A stretch of DNA of 64,000 nucleotides, taken from Rugosibacter aromaticivorans (GTDB lineage: Bacteria > Pseudomonadota > Gammaproteobacteria > Burkholderiales > Rhodocyclaceae). Location of the stretch: positions 124,001-188,000 of the forward strand of contig NZ_CP010554.1 in assembly GCF_000934545.1 (NCBI RefSeq). Reading direction: 5' to 3'. The translations under genes were made by a program, and so were the position numbers. The notes beneath the pieces were generated by a model, which did no database searches, was not told where the DNA came from, and saw nothing but the letters and a program-made list of their open reading frames with translations. Shown one piece after another: positions 53,084 to 63,077 of the stretch. How positions within the stretch are numbered: position 1 is the first letter of the stretch; each line of letters starts with the position of its first letter.

Positions 53084-53880
53084 ACTGGTTCTTTGCTTAC
53101 CTTGCGCTAGGCGTCGCGGCTGGTTTTTTTGCTGGCTTGTTAGGGATAGGCGGTGGCGCCGTGGTGGTGCCTATCCTTGTCATGATGTTTGCAGCGCAAG
53201 GGTTTCCGGATGCGCATTTGATGCACTTGGTGCTCGGCACCTCAATGGCGACCATTATTTTCACGTCGATTTCCAGCATGCGCACGCATCATCAGCATCA
53301 GGCGGTGAACTGGTCTGTGGTGAAAACCATCAGCCCCGGCATCATTCTCGGCACGCTGCTGGGCGCGCAACTGGCGGCGCATGTGCCAACCCGTCCGCTG
53401 GCTATTTTTTTCGCCGTGTTCATGACCTACGTGGCTGCACAAATGATCATCAATGCCAAACCGGCGCCTTCGCGCGATCTCCCCGGCCGCTTGGGCATGA
53501 TGGGTGCAGGCTTGGGTATCGGGGCTATTTCCGCGCTGGCGGCAGTGGGTGGCGGCTCGCTGACCGTGCCATTTTTACTGTGGTGCAATGTCAAAATGCA
53601 CCAAGCCATTGGAACATCGGCAGCTGTTGGCTTGCCCATTGCGCTGGCTGGCACCCTAGGTTACATGCTGTCAGGTTACGGCGCGAGCGGTTTACCGGCG
53701 GGCAGCTTTGGCTTTATTTATCTGCCTGCGTTAGCGGGTACGGTGCTGGCCAGTGCGATGGTCGCACCCTTTGGTGCGCGGCTGGCGCACCGGCTGCCGG
53801 TGGCAATCCTGAAAAAGATTTTCGCCAGCGTGATCTTGCTGTTGTTGGCAAAAATGCTGTATGGGTTGTTTAGTCGCTAA
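53080..53880 (+). CDS. TauE/SafE-family sulfite/organosulfonate exporter
   Basis: A 266-residue membrane protein with about eight hydrophobic segments. The two repeats typical of the family are visible: GFFAGLLGIGGGAVVVPILV (about 15) and ISALAAVGGGSLTVPFLLWC (about 148). It is coupled to the EVE gene by a 4-bp overlap. The substrate is unknown. Confidence 0.88.
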   Translation: MNWFFAYLALGVAAGFFAGLLGIGGGAVVVPILVMMFAAQGFPDAHLMHLVLGTSMATIIFTSISSMRTHHQHQAVNWSVVKTISPGIILGTLLGAQLAAHVPTRPLAIFFAVFMTYVAAQMIINAKPAPSRDLPGRLGMMGAGLGIGAISALAAVGGGSLTVPFLLWCNVKMHQAIGTSAAVGLPIALAGTLGYMLSGYGASGLPAGSFGFIYLPALAGTVLASAMVAPFGARLAHRLPVAILKKIFASVILLLLAKMLYGLFSR

Positions 53881-53938
53881 GCGGGTTACTGGGCGGGCTG
53901 AAAAATTTGTCGCCAAGTGTGCGAATCGCGGGTGCTTA

Positions 53939-53961
53939 CCGTATCACCAGCACCGACTTTT
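53939..53961 (-). repeat. Dispersed modular repeat, 23-bp form, between TauE and yrfG
   Basis: It matches the short consensus on the minus strand at 22 of 23 positions. It lies in the space between two convergent genes, 12 bp past the yrfG stop. Confidence 0.65.
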
Positions 53962-53973
53962 TATCGCGCCCGA

Positions 53974-54636
53974 TTACTTTGGCAGCAATTGTGAAAAATC
54001 ATCAATCGCGGGGTAGTCTGCTGTGTTTTTTTGCGGCTGTCGCGTGTCCGGTTTTTTAACCGCAACTAAATGCGCTATGCCATATCGGCGGGCTGAATCC
54101 AGTACAGGCAAACTATCATCCACCAGCAAAGTACGCGCAGGGTCAAAGGGTTCGATTTTGTTCAAGTGTTGCCAGAACGCTTGTTCCTCTTTGGCGGCGC
54201 CCAGGGCATGCGAGCTGATAATGGCATCAAAGTGCGGGGTGAGCCCGGTGCGCGCCATTTTCAGCGCCACGCTTTTATGGTGTGCGTTAGTCGCCAGAAC
54301 AATGCGTCGGCCGCTGAGCCGGATGGCGGAAAGAAACGTGAGCACATGCGGGTGAACTGCAATCAGATGCGCCACTTCTTCTTTCAAGCACATGATGTCC
54401 AGTCCCAGCTCGTTTTGCCAGAAATCGACGGAATACCAATCGAGCGTGCCCGCGCCTTGGCGGTAACGGGTCATCAATTCGTGGCGCACCACATCGTGCG
54501 GCCGATCAAGCGATTCAGCGTAGCGTTGTGGCAAATGCGTCTGCCAAAAATGATTATCAAAATGCAGGTCGAGCAAGGTGCCATCCATGTCGAGCAACAC
54601 GGTGTCGATGTGCGCCCAGGGGACAAGTGGATTCAT
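53974..54636 (-). CDS. yrfG: GMP/IMP nucleotidase (HAD family)
   Basis: A 220-residue HAD hydrolase dephosphorylating purine monophosphates. Motif 1 is LLDMDGTLLDLHFDNHFWQT (about 14), motif 2 VLATNAHHKS (about 113) and motif 4 TLLVDDSLPVLDSA (about 172). The LDLHFDNHFW continuation is characteristic of YrfG. It lies 33 bp downstream of the enoyl-CoA hydratase gene on the same strand. Confidence 0.88.
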   Translation of the reverse strand: MNPLVPWAHIDTVLLDMDGTLLDLHFDNHFWQTHLPQRYAESLDRPHDVVRHELMTRYRQGAGTLDWYSVDFWQNELGLDIMCLKEEVAHLIAVHPHVLTFLSAIRLSGRRIVLATNAHHKSVALKMARTGLTPHFDAIISSHALGAAKEEQAFWQHLNKIEPFDPARTLLVDDSLPVLDSARRYGIAHLVAVKKPDTRQPQKNTADYPAIDDFSQLLPK

Positions 54637-54669
54637 GGTGTGCTCAGTGTGGGTCGGGGTGAGTTAGGG

Positions 54670-55446
54670 TTAGCAGCCCCGAAATCGTGGTGGGCGTTTT
54701 TCGAGAAAGGCGGCAAGGCCCTCTTGATAATCTGCTGTCTCAAGAAAACGAAATGCCTCGCGTTTTTCTTCCAGCGTGAGCGGCTGTCCGGTAGATAAGC
54801 GGGTGATCCATTGCCTGTGCGCTCTTGCCACCAAGGGCGCCCCTGCGGCAATGCGGCAGGCGGTGGCGTGCGCTTCAGTGAACACCTGCGCATCTTCAGT
54901 GACGCGTGTTAGCAAGCCTTTGGCATAGGCTTCGTCTGCAGTGAATAAGCGGCCTTCGAGCAGAATTTCCTTGGTAACCGCCGGGCCTGCGATGGCGAGT
55001 AAACCGTGAAGTTCACCGGGATACATTGAAAATCCGAGCTTCATGATCGGTGCGCCGAACTTGGCGCTGTGGCCCGCGATGCGCAAATCACAAGCGCAGG
55101 CAATTTCCAGCCCGCCACCGATGCATGGGCCGAGAATAGCGGCAACCGTGGGCACGGCACAGTGTTCGATCGCGGCCAGTGCCGCACCCACTGCCTCGTG
55201 GTAAGCAAGAGCTAGATCCACAGTGGCACGGGCGGTATGAAACTCTTCCAGGTCGCCTCCGGCGGCAAAGGCTGCGCCTTCACCGCGCACAATGATGCAG
55301 TGCAAAGAGTCGTCATCACTCAGCGTGCGCATGACGGCGTGCAACTGTTGCCACATGGCGGCATTGAGGGCGTTGAGCTTGCCGGGGTTGCACAACGTCA
55401 CCGTAGCGATGTCATTTTCGCGCGTGCGGCGTATCGTGGGTGTCAT
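54670..55446 (-). CDS. Enoyl-CoA hydratase/isomerase family protein
   Basis: A 258-residue crotonase. The oxyanion-hole segments are AAFAAGGDLEEFHTA (about 58) and PCIGGGLEIACACDLRIAGH (about 105). At the usual second catalytic position, the loop KLGFSMYPGELHGLLAIAG has no clear Glu/Gly pair, so the reaction may differ from simple hydration. It may serve the acyl-CoA genes to the right, but is on the opposite strand. Confidence 0.85.
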   Translation of the reverse strand: MTPTIRRTRENDIATVTLCNPGKLNALNAAMWQQLHAVMRTLSDDDSLHCIIVRGEGAAFAAGGDLEEFHTARATVDLALAYHEAVGAALAAIEHCAVPTVAAILGPCIGGGLEIACACDLRIAGHSAKFGAPIMKLGFSMYPGELHGLLAIAGPAVTKEILLEGRLFTADEAYAKGLLTRVTEDAQVFTEAHATACRIAAGAPLVARAHRQWITRLSTGQPLTLEEKREAFRFLETADYQEGLAAFLEKRPPRFRGC

Positions 55447-55541
55447 GGCTGTTCATGCTCCTTATTTTTCTTATGGTCATTTTACCGGGCTTTACATGAT
55501 AGCCACGCGCGTGCTGCGGCTCCTGCGGTATAGTCAGACGG

Positions 55542-56738
55542 ATGAAAATTTCACAACAACACTTCGCTTTTTTGCTGGCCGCACTGTCTGCGATCGGTCC
55601 GTTTGCGATTGATACTTATTTGCCGGCTTTCCCGGAAATGGCGCAGCAACTGGGCGCGTCGGCGTTGCAGATTCAGCAAACGCTCACCTTCTATCTGATT
55701 CCCTTTGGTTTCATGATGCTGTGGCATGGCACGCTATCAGATGCCTTGGGCAGGCGACGCATTATTCTTGCCGGGCTATTGCTGTTCGTTCTGGCATCAT
55801 TGCTGTGCGCTTTTGCTACGCGCATTGAAATGTTGTGGCTTGGACGCGCGTTGCAAGGGATGTCGTCAGGTGTGGGCATGGTAGTGGGCCGGGCCATGGT
55901 ACGTGATGTGCTGCACGGCGCTCACGCGCAGCGGCTGATGGCCAAGGTAGCGATTCTTTTCGCCATTGCGCCGGCCGTTTCACCTATTGTGGGTGGCTAC
56001 CTTTTGCGCTTTTATGACTGGCAGGGAATTTTTATTTTTCTTGCACTGTTTACGGGCTTGTTACTCGCTGCATGCCTGGCCTGGCTGCCCGAAACGCTCG
56101 CGGTGGAAAAGCGGCAATCGCTGCATCCCCTGAAATTATTGCGGGCTTATCAAGACGTGTTGAGTCATGGGATGTTTAATCGCCTGGCGATGGCCAGTGC
56201 GTTTACTTTCAACGCATTTTTTATTTACGTCGTGGCGGCGCCCGTATTTCTTATTCGCCATCTTGGGCTGACGCCACAATCGTTTGCGGTCATGTTTGTG
56301 CCCCAGGTGGCCGGCATGATGATCGGTTCTTTTTTGTCGGGCAGATTCGCGGGGCGGCTCACGCATCGGCGGACTATCGTGATCAGCTATGCGGTCATGG
56401 CGGTTGCTGCCAGCTTGAATCTGGTGATTAATCTGGTTCTGCCACCGAGCCTGCCCTGGTCGATTTTGCCACTGCCCTTGTTTGCTTGCGGCATGTCGCT
56501 CTCGATGCCCAACATGCAGTTACTGGTTCTCGATTTGTTCCCCGAGCGGCGGGGGTTAACCTCCAGCACCATGAGTGCGATCTCTACGCTGGTTGGTGCA
56601 CTATCAACCGCCTTGATTATCCCGCTGCTATGGGATAGCACGTTGGGTCTGTCATTGGGTATGGCGGGATTTTTGGTGTTGGGTGTGATTAGCTTTGCGC
56701 TCACCCGAACATTAGACGAAGCTCACGCAGGCGCGTAA
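55542..56738 (+). CDS. Bcr/CflA-family MFS drug exporter
   Basis: A 398-residue major facilitator with 12 predicted membrane segments. It has DTYLPAFPEMAQQLGAS near the N-terminus, the motif A-like loop LSDALGRRRIILAG (about 66) and the motif C-like VGRAMVRDVLHG (about 114), as in Bcr/CflA multidrug exporters. The substrate is unknown. A dispersed repeat follows 16 bp after the stop. Confidence 0.88.
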   Translation: MKISQQHFAFLLAALSAIGPFAIDTYLPAFPEMAQQLGASALQIQQTLTFYLIPFGFMMLWHGTLSDALGRRRIILAGLLLFVLASLLCAFATRIEMLWLGRALQGMSSGVGMVVGRAMVRDVLHGAHAQRLMAKVAILFAIAPAVSPIVGGYLLRFYDWQGIFIFLALFTGLLLAACLAWLPETLAVEKRQSLHPLKLLRAYQDVLSHGMFNRLAMASAFTFNAFFIYVVAAPVFLIRHLGLTPQSFAVMFVPQVAGMMIGSFLSGRFAGRLTHRRTIVISYAVMAVAASLNLVINLVLPPSLPWSILPLPLFACGMSLSMPNMQLLVLDLFPERRGLTSSTMSAISTLVGALSTALIIPLLWDSTLGLSLGMAGFLVLGVISFALTRTLDEAHAGA

Positions 56739-56754
56739 CCATGGCTGAACAATG

Positions 56755-56777
56755 AAAAGTCGGCGCTGGTGAGACGC
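56755..56777 (+). repeat. Dispersed modular repeat, 23-bp form, after the MFS gene
   Basis: It matches the short consensus at 21 of 23 positions (AAAAGTCGGCGCTGG exact, then TGAGACGC). It is the rightmost copy seen; none was found in the remaining 7 kb. Confidence 0.6.
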
Positions 56778-56903
56778 CGCGCAACAAGTCCCCTGGGGGG
56801 ACGGCGAGAATGAAAAAGTCCATTGTGTCTTCTGGCTGTAAAGATAAATTGCCTGAGCAGGGTAAGATTAAATTTTTTTATCATCCTGTATTCATCACTG
56901 CTT

Positions 56904-58943
56904 ATGAGTGCCCTCCATTTCCCCACGCTCTTTTCCCCGTTACAGGTAGGCGCGCATGTGTTGAAAAATCGCGCCATCATGGGCTCCATGCATTTGCGCC
57001 TGGAAACCATGGATCGCCCTCTGCAACGCCAAGCGATGTTTTATGCCGAGCGCGCCCGCCACGGCGTTGCCTTGATGGTGACGGGTGGTTTTTCTCCCAG
57101 CGCTGAGGGGCTGCTGGAAGAAGGCGGTCCATTATTGGCTGACCCTGAGCAGGCAGAAAAATTGCGTGGCATTACCGAGGCCGTGCATGCCGAAGGCGGA
57201 CGTATTTTGTTGCAGATATTGCATGCCGGCCGCTATGCGCGAATTCCTTCACCTGTCGCTCCGTCGGTTATTCCATCGCGCATTAACCGCAGTATTCCAC
57301 GCGAATTGACCGAGGCTGAAATAGAAACCACGATAGAAGATTTCGTGCGCTGCGCTGAGCTCGCTGCGCTGGCTGGTTTTGATGGTGTGGAAGTGATGGG
57401 TTCGGAAGGCTATTTACTCAACCAATTCACGGTTACGCGCACCAATCAGCGCACCGATGCGTGGGGTGGCAGCGTTGAAAACCGGCATCGGTTGCCGGTT
57501 GAAATTGTCCGCCGCATGCGCGAGCGCTTGGGTGTTGGTTTTTTGATCATGTTTCGCATCTCGGCAATAGACTTGGTCGAAGACGGCGCCGATGCGCATG
57601 AAGTCGCGCAGCTTGCACGCGCGGTTGAGGCGGCGGGGGCTGATATTTTGAATACCGGCATCGGCTGGCATGAGGCGCGCATCCCCACCATTGCGTTTGT
57701 GGTTCCCCGTGCGGCGTGGCGCTTTGCCGCAGCGCGTCTTAAGCGCGTGGTGACTATCCCCGTGGTGGCCTCCAACCGCATCAACGCACCGGACGTTGCG
57801 GAAAGCTTGCTCGCCAGCGGTGACGCTGATTTGGTATCGATGGCGCGACCATTTCTCGCCGATCCTGCCTTCATGCACAAAGCAGCGGAAGGGCGTGCCG
57901 ATGAAATCAATACATGCATTGCTTGTAATCAGGCGTGCCTGGATTATGTTTTTTCGGATCGTCCGGCGACCTGCCTGGTGAACCCGCGTGCAGGCCATGA
58001 ACTGACGTTTGCGGAAATCAAACCGTCTACTGTTCGACGTCGTATCGCGGTGGTGGGTGCGGGGGTTGCGGGGCTGACGTGTGCTGTTACGGCAGCCGAA
58101 CAAGGCCATCACGTCACGTTATTTGAAGCGGCTGACGCTATTGGCGGGCAAATTAACTATGCGAGGCAAGTGCCAGGAAAGCAGGAGTTTAACGAGCTGT
58201 TGCGCTATTACCAGCGGCGGTTAGAGGTTTTGGGTGTGGCATTGCAGCTGGGTGAAAAACCCGATGCTGGTCGGTTGGTTGCGGGCAAGTTCGATCGCAT
58301 TGTGATCGCCACGGGTGTGCGTCCGCGTGTGCCTGATATTCCGGGCATTACGCACCCTAAAGTGGTGAGCTATCCGGAGGTTTTTTCCGGGCGGGTGGTG
58401 CCGGGTCAGCGCGTGGTGGTTATTGGTGCCGGTGGTATCGGTTTCGATCTGGCGGAATTTCTCTGTCATCCGCCGCCGGACGCACAGGCCGCGCAAGACA
58501 CGGTCCAGCAGTTTCAAAACGCCTGGGGCGTCGATACTTCACCCGATGCGCACGGCGGGTTAAAGGCGCCAGCCCCAGCGCAACCCTTCCGGCGCGTGAC
58601 CTTGGTGCAACGCAAACCCGATAAACCCGGCCGCAGGCTGGGACTCACAACCGGCTGGGCACTGAAAGCAACCTTGCAACGCTATGGTGTCGAGATGCTC
58701 GCTGGCTGTCACTACGAGCGCATTGACGATGCGGGCTTACACCTCACCATGAACAACCAGGCACGGGTGCTGGCCGCCGATACCATCGTGCTTTGCGCAG
58801 GACAAGAAACGGAGCGCAGTTTGTTTGAAGCCTTATGTGCGTTAGGTGTAACGCCCGATTTGATTGGTGGGGCAAATGAAGCCGCGGAGCTGGATGCCTT
58901 GCATGCGATCAATCAGGGAATGCGCTGTGCGCTGCAAATGTAA
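56904..58943 (+). CDS. 2,4-dienoyl-CoA reductase-like FMN/4Fe-4S/FAD oxidoreductase
   Basis: A 679-residue flavoprotein of the FadH/old yellow enzyme group. An N-terminal FMN TIM barrel (about 1-340; EGYLLNQFTVTRTNQRTDAW) is followed by the 4Fe-4S motif CIACNQACLDYVFSDRPATC (about 345) and an FAD/NAD(P) domain with VVGAGVAGLTCAVTAAEQGH (about 392) and VVVIGAGGIGFDLAEF. Such enzymes reduce dienoyl-CoA esters or related enones. ATG 56904 gives the family start; an upstream frame adds 27 unlike residues. It heads the acyl-CoA gene group. Confidence 0.88.
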   Translation: MSALHFPTLFSPLQVGAHVLKNRAIMGSMHLRLETMDRPLQRQAMFYAERARHGVALMVTGGFSPSAEGLLEEGGPLLADPEQAEKLRGITEAVHAEGGRILLQILHAGRYARIPSPVAPSVIPSRINRSIPRELTEAEIETTIEDFVRCAELAALAGFDGVEVMGSEGYLLNQFTVTRTNQRTDAWGGSVENRHRLPVEIVRRMRERLGVGFLIMFRISAIDLVEDGADAHEVAQLARAVEAAGADILNTGIGWHEARIPTIAFVVPRAAWRFAAARLKRVVTIPVVASNRINAPDVAESLLASGDADLVSMARPFLADPAFMHKAAEGRADEINTCIACNQACLDYVFSDRPATCLVNPRAGHELTFAEIKPSTVRRRIAVVGAGVAGLTCAVTAAEQGHHVTLFEAADAIGGQINYARQVPGKQEFNELLRYYQRRLEVLGVALQLGEKPDAGRLVAGKFDRIVIATGVRPRVPDIPGITHPKVVSYPEVFSGRVVPGQRVVVIGAGGIGFDLAEFLCHPPPDAQAAQDTVQQFQNAWGVDTSPDAHGGLKAPAPAQPFRRVTLVQRKPDKPGRRLGLTTGWALKATLQRYGVEMLAGCHYERIDDAGLHLTMNNQARVLAADTIVLCAGQETERSLFEALCALGVTPDLIGGANEAAELDALHAINQGMRCALQM

Positions 58944-59057
58944 CGTGAAAAAATAAGAGTCGGAGAACTCCTCGTCATATAATCATCAAAAAATAATGAC
59001 TTTTCAGAAAGTTAAGCATTCCGTATCAACATCTCATCTACAGCACCTACATCTGCA

Positions 59058-60224
59058 ATGGATTTTTCTCAATCGGAGGAGCACACCAGTATTCGTGATG
59101 CCGTGGGCAAAATATGCGCACGGTTTGATGATCACTACTGGTTAGAAAAAGATCGTGTGGGTGGTTTCCCCCACGAGCTGCACCGTGCCTTTGCTGACGG
59201 GGGTTGGCTAGGCATCTGTCTGCCCGTTGCGTACGGTGGCAGTGGCATGGGCATTACTGAGGCTGCGGTGATGATGCAAACCATCACCGCTTCCGGGGCG
59301 GGACTGTCGGGCGCTTCGGCTGTCCATATGAATATTTTCGGGCTGCAGCCAGTAGCGGTGTTCGGCACGGAGGAACAAAAACAGCGTATGTTGCCGCCGT
59401 TAATTGCCGGGCAAGAGAAAGCCTGTTTTGCCGTGACTGAGCCAAATGCAGGGCTAAACACCACCCAATTACAAACCCGTGCTGAGCGCGTGGGCGACCA
59501 CTATGTGATCGCAGGTGAAAAGGTGTGGATCTCTACGGCGCAAGTCGCCGAGAAGATGCTGATTCTCGCGCGCACAACGCCACAAGATCAATGCAGTAAA
59601 CCGTCGCTGGGTTTGAGCTTGTTTTATACCGATCTTGATCGCCAGTATGTTGAGCTGCGCGAGATAGACAAAATGGGCCGCAAAACGGTGGACTCCAACC
59701 AGATGTTCATTGACGGATTACCAGTGCCGGTAGCTGACCGCATTGGCGAAGAAGGCCGCGGGTTTGAATATATCCTGCATAGCATGAATCCCGAACGGAT
59801 TCTTGTTGCTGCCGAAGCAATAGGGCTGGGACGCGCGGCACTGAATCGCGCCACGCGGTACGCCAATGAACGCATTGTGTTTAACCGGCCCATTGGAAAA
59901 AACCAGGCGATTCAGCATCCCTTGGCTGAGTCATGGATGGAACTTGAAGCGGCTGATCTGATGATGATGCGCGCCGCCTGGAAATATGATCACGGCGAGC
60001 CATGCGGCGCGGATGCGAACGCGGCAAAGTATCTGGCCGCTGAAGCAGGATTCAATGCCTGCCAGCGTGCGGTGATGACTCACGGTGGGTATGGTTACGC
60101 TAAGGAGTATCACGTTGAACGGTATTTGCGCGAGATTCTGATTCCGCGTATTGCCCCTATCAGCCCGCAATTGATTTTGTGTTACATCGCGGAAAAAGTA
60201 TTGGGTTTGCCAAAGTCGTATTAA
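59058..60224 (+). CDS. Acyl-CoA dehydrogenase
   Basis: A 388-residue FAD-dependent acyl-CoA dehydrogenase with the usual three-domain layout. Visible are CFAVTEPNAGLNTTQLQT (about 128), VWISTAQVAEKMLILART, the arginine in RILVAAEAIGLGRAALNRAT (about 255) and GGYGYAKEYHVERYLREILI (about 345), where the Glu is the likely catalytic base. It begins a run of three dehydrogenase genes followed by DUF35 and thiolase-like genes, typical of side-chain or branched acyl-CoA degradation. Confidence 0.92.
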   Translation: MDFSQSEEHTSIRDAVGKICARFDDHYWLEKDRVGGFPHELHRAFADGGWLGICLPVAYGGSGMGITEAAVMMQTITASGAGLSGASAVHMNIFGLQPVAVFGTEEQKQRMLPPLIAGQEKACFAVTEPNAGLNTTQLQTRAERVGDHYVIAGEKVWISTAQVAEKMLILARTTPQDQCSKPSLGLSLFYTDLDRQYVELREIDKMGRKTVDSNQMFIDGLPVPVADRIGEEGRGFEYILHSMNPERILVAAEAIGLGRAALNRATRYANERIVFNRPIGKNQAIQHPLAESWMELEAADLMMMRAAWKYDHGEPCGADANAAKYLAAEAGFNACQRAVMTHGGYGYAKEYHVERYLREILIPRIAPISPQLILCYIAEKVLGLPKSY

Positions 60225-60300
60225 AAATCTTTAACAAATAATTAACTCCAAGCCCTCTGAATAAAAGGGAAATGTTTAAATTTTTTTGGAAAAATCGCTC

Positions 60301-61455
60301 ATGAATAATGAAACTCTTGAAATCGAACGGCAGGACAATATCCGCATGCTGCGCGAAAGTGCGCAGGGCTTTGCGGCTAAAGCCTCACCCCTGACCCGCG
60401 CCCGTGGTTTGCGTGGCTCGGCAACGGGGTTTGATCGCAGTTTTTGGGGCAGTCTCGCCGAGCAAGGCTGGACAGGGCTGCTTATTCCTGAATCGTTTGA
60501 TGGCTATGGTCAAGGGTTTGGTGAGATGGCTGCCGTCGTGAGCGAACTGGCTACTCAGGTGGCGCCAGAGCCGATTGTGCCCACGCTGGTTTTTGCAAGT
60601 CGCCTGATTCAGCATACCGGCAGTGGTGACGTTCAGCGGCAATTGTTGGCAAGCATCGCATCCGGAGAATTGATTCCGGCCGTGGCCTGGCAAGAAGATA
60701 TTGCCGGTTTGCGGATCAATCTGAACGCTGAAAAAGTGTGCGCCCGGCAGGTCGATGGCTGCGTCAAACTCTCGGGAGAAAAGCACCATGTGCGCCCCGG
60801 TGCTGATGCCGATGGCTTTGTGGTCTCGGCACGCAGTGATGAGGGCACGCTGTCGCTGTGGTGGGTGCCGTCAAACACGACAGGCGTGAGCGTGAAATCC
60901 GTTGCGCTGGCCGATGGCACGAGTGCTGCGCGCGTGATGTTCGATGGCGTCATGCTGGACACTAACTGGTGCTTGGCGCATGGCGCCGCCGCGACAGACG
61001 CCTTGACGCATGCCTATGACGAAGCACTGGTGATGACCAGTGTCGAACTGTTGGCGCTGCAACGCGCGATGCTTTCGATGACGCTTGAATACCTGCGCAC
61101 CCGTGTGCAGTTTGGCAAACCCATTGGCAGCTTTCAGGCATTGCAACATCGCGCTGTCGATTTGCTCATCCAACAAGAGCTGACATCTGCTGTCGTTGGA
61201 CAAGCCATCACGCTGCTGGATGGCACCGCCACCGTGGTGGAACGTTCTGCGATGGCTAGTCGCACCAAGGCGCGTGCATCGGATGCCGGTTTATTGATGG
61301 CGCGTGAATCGGTGCAGATGCATGGTGCCATTGGCTTTACCGATGAATATGACCTGGGGTTGTATGTGCAGCGTGCGCTGGTGTTATCGGCCTGGCTTGG
61401 CAATGCGCAAACACAGCGCCGTCGTTACGCATCGATCACCGCCCCATCTGCTTGA
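60301..61455 (+). CDS. Acyl-CoA dehydrogenase, divergent (FadE29/small-subunit-like)
   Basis: A 384-residue acyl-CoA dehydrogenase of the divergent type that often pairs with a second subunit. The N-domain is short and the C-domain has TRVQFGKPIGSFQALQHRAV (about 265) and QMHGAIGFTDEYDLGLYVQR (about 340). In known steroid-degrading bacteria, such proteins form heterotetramers with a second dehydrogenase. The next gene, frameshifted, is the natural partner candidate. It is separated from it by 17 bp. Confidence 0.88.
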   Translation: MNNETLEIERQDNIRMLRESAQGFAAKASPLTRARGLRGSATGFDRSFWGSLAEQGWTGLLIPESFDGYGQGFGEMAAVVSELATQVAPEPIVPTLVFASRLIQHTGSGDVQRQLLASIASGELIPAVAWQEDIAGLRINLNAEKVCARQVDGCVKLSGEKHHVRPGADADGFVVSARSDEGTLSLWWVPSNTTGVSVKSVALADGTSAARVMFDGVMLDTNWCLAHGAAATDALTHAYDEALVMTSVELLALQRAMLSMTLEYLRTRVQFGKPIGSFQALQHRAVDLLIQQELTSAVVGQAITLLDGTATVVERSAMASRTKARASDAGLLMARESVQMHGAIGFTDEYDLGLYVQRALVLSAWLGNAQTQRRRYASITAPSA

Positions 61456-61472
61456 AGCAAGGAGAAACCCGA

Positions 61473-62635
61473 ATGTCTACGAATCAATCTACTGACTGGA
61501 ATGCCCTCGATACCGAGACTTTTCGCCAGACGGTGCGTACGTTTTTTGAGCAAAACTATCCAGCGGAATTACGCTATCCAAAAACCCGTTTGCGCTGGTC
61601 TGAAATCAAAGACTGGTATATGACCTTGTCGCGTAAAGGCTGGGTTGCCCCCAGTTGGCCGCAGGCTTATGGCGGCATGGGGCTAAGCCCCGAAAAGCTC
61701 ATTGTGTTTATCGAAGAGCAGGAGCGCTGGGGTGTGGGCCGTGCGCCGGACATGGGCATCGCGATGATAGGCCCGCTGCTGATTCAATATGGCAGTGACG
61801 AACAACGGCAGAAATATCTGCCAAAAATCATCCAGGGCGAAAACATCTGGTGCCAAGGCTACTCTGAACCCAATGCCGGCTCCGATCTAGCCAGTTTGCG
61901 CACAGACGCGGTCGAAGACGGCGATGATTTCATCGTCAATGGGCAGAAAACATGGACTACCCTCGCACAGGATGCCACCCATATTTTTTTGCTCGTACGC
62001 ACCGATAAAACCGTGAAGAAGCAGGAAGGCATCAGCTTTCTGCTGGTTGACTTCACCACCCCGGGAATTACTGTTCGGCCGATTCGCAATATCGCGGGTC
62101 ATGAAGAATTTTGTGAAGTCTTCTTTGAAAATGTCCGTGTGCCCAAAGCTAATCTCGTGGGGGGCTTAACCAAGGGTGGGGTATTGCCAAGGCCTTACTC
62201 GGCTTTGAACGCATTTTTCTCGGGAGCCCGAAGCAATCGCAATATGCGCTTTCCAGAATTGAAGAAGCCGCCCACGCGATGGGTTTGTTTGGTGATCAAG
62301 GCTTTGTTGATCGCTACACGCAACTTCAACTGGATGTCGCTGATTTAAGTGCGCTGTATGTGCGGTTTGTTGAGCAAGTGAAACGCGGCGAAGAACTCGG
62401 ACCGGATGTCTCCATGCTCAAAGTATGGGCGGCAGAAACCTTTTCACGCCTGGCCAATTTGTTGGTCGAGATAACGGGTGGATCAGGTGCGGTGGCTGGC
62501 GATATTGAGGTGAATGGCAAAAAGATTGATGTGCTCACCAGTTTTTACAATGCCAGACCGGCAACCATCTACGGGGGAAGTAGCGAAATTCAGCGCAACA
62601 TTCTGGCTTCCAGCGTCTTGCAATTGCGCAGCTAA
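61473..62635 (+). pseudogene. Acyl-CoA dehydrogenase interrupted by a one-base frameshift
   Basis: Two overlapping frames together encode a complete dehydrogenase of about 387 residues. The first covers MSTNQSTDWNALDT through VRVPKANLVGG. The second resumes with LNQGWGIAKALLGFERIFLG and ends ITGGSGAVAGD and YNARPATIYGGSSEIQRNIL. The break falls at the G6 run at 62159-62164, where seven Gs would restore the frame. AAGGAG lies 8 bp before the ATG. It is either a sequencing error in a homopolymer or a recent loss of function. Confidence 0.85.
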
Positions 62636-62669
62636 ATTTTTCAAGCTCAACGCTATTTAAGTGCAACAT

Positions 62670-63077
62670 ATGAGTGATATGACAAATGCCTTTAATGGCC
62701 CAGGGCCGGATGCCGTTTTTGCAGCAGCGCTCGCTGAAGGGCGGTTCATGCTGCAGCAGTGCGATGATTGCAAAAAATATGTGTTCTACCCGCGTGTGCT
62801 CTGCCCGCATTGTGGTTCGCCAGAACTCACCTGGCAGCCCGCCAGCGGCCAAGGCGCGGTGTATTCAACCACCGTGGTACGCAGAAAACCCGAGCAAGGC
62901 GGCGACTATAACGTGGCACTCGTTGATCTGGCGGAAGGGCCGCGCATGATGAGTCGGGTGGATGGCATCCCGCCGCATGAGGTGTTCATTGGCCTGGCGG
63001 TGCGTGCACACATTATTGATGACCCGAAAAAAGGCAAGCTGCTGGTATTTACGCCAGCGCAAGGCGGTGTCGCATGA
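62670..63077 (+). CDS. DUF35 OB-fold/zinc-ribbon protein
   Basis: A 135-residue protein. An N-terminal rubredoxin-like zinc ribbon has CDDCKKYVFYPRVLCPHC (about 33-50), and an OB-fold follows (GQGAVYSTTVVRRKPEQGGD). DUF35 proteins bind CoA and act as partners of thiolase-fold enzymes, such as the aldolases of steroid side-chain degradation. Its stop overlaps the start of the thiolase-like gene by 4 bp, so the two are co-translated, supporting a complex. Confidence 0.88.
   Translation: MSDMTNAFNGPGPDAVFAAALAEGRFMLQQCDDCKKYVFYPRVLCPHCGSPELTWQPASGQGAVYSTTVVRRKPEQGGDYNVALVDLAEGPRMMSRVDGIPPHEVFIGLAVRAHIIDDPKKGKLLVFTPAQGGVA

Noticed and set aside
57414..58112. Minus-strand open frame opposite the dienoyl-CoA-reductase-like gene
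   Set aside because: Antisense to clear FMN barrel and 4Fe-4S motifs with no features of its own.
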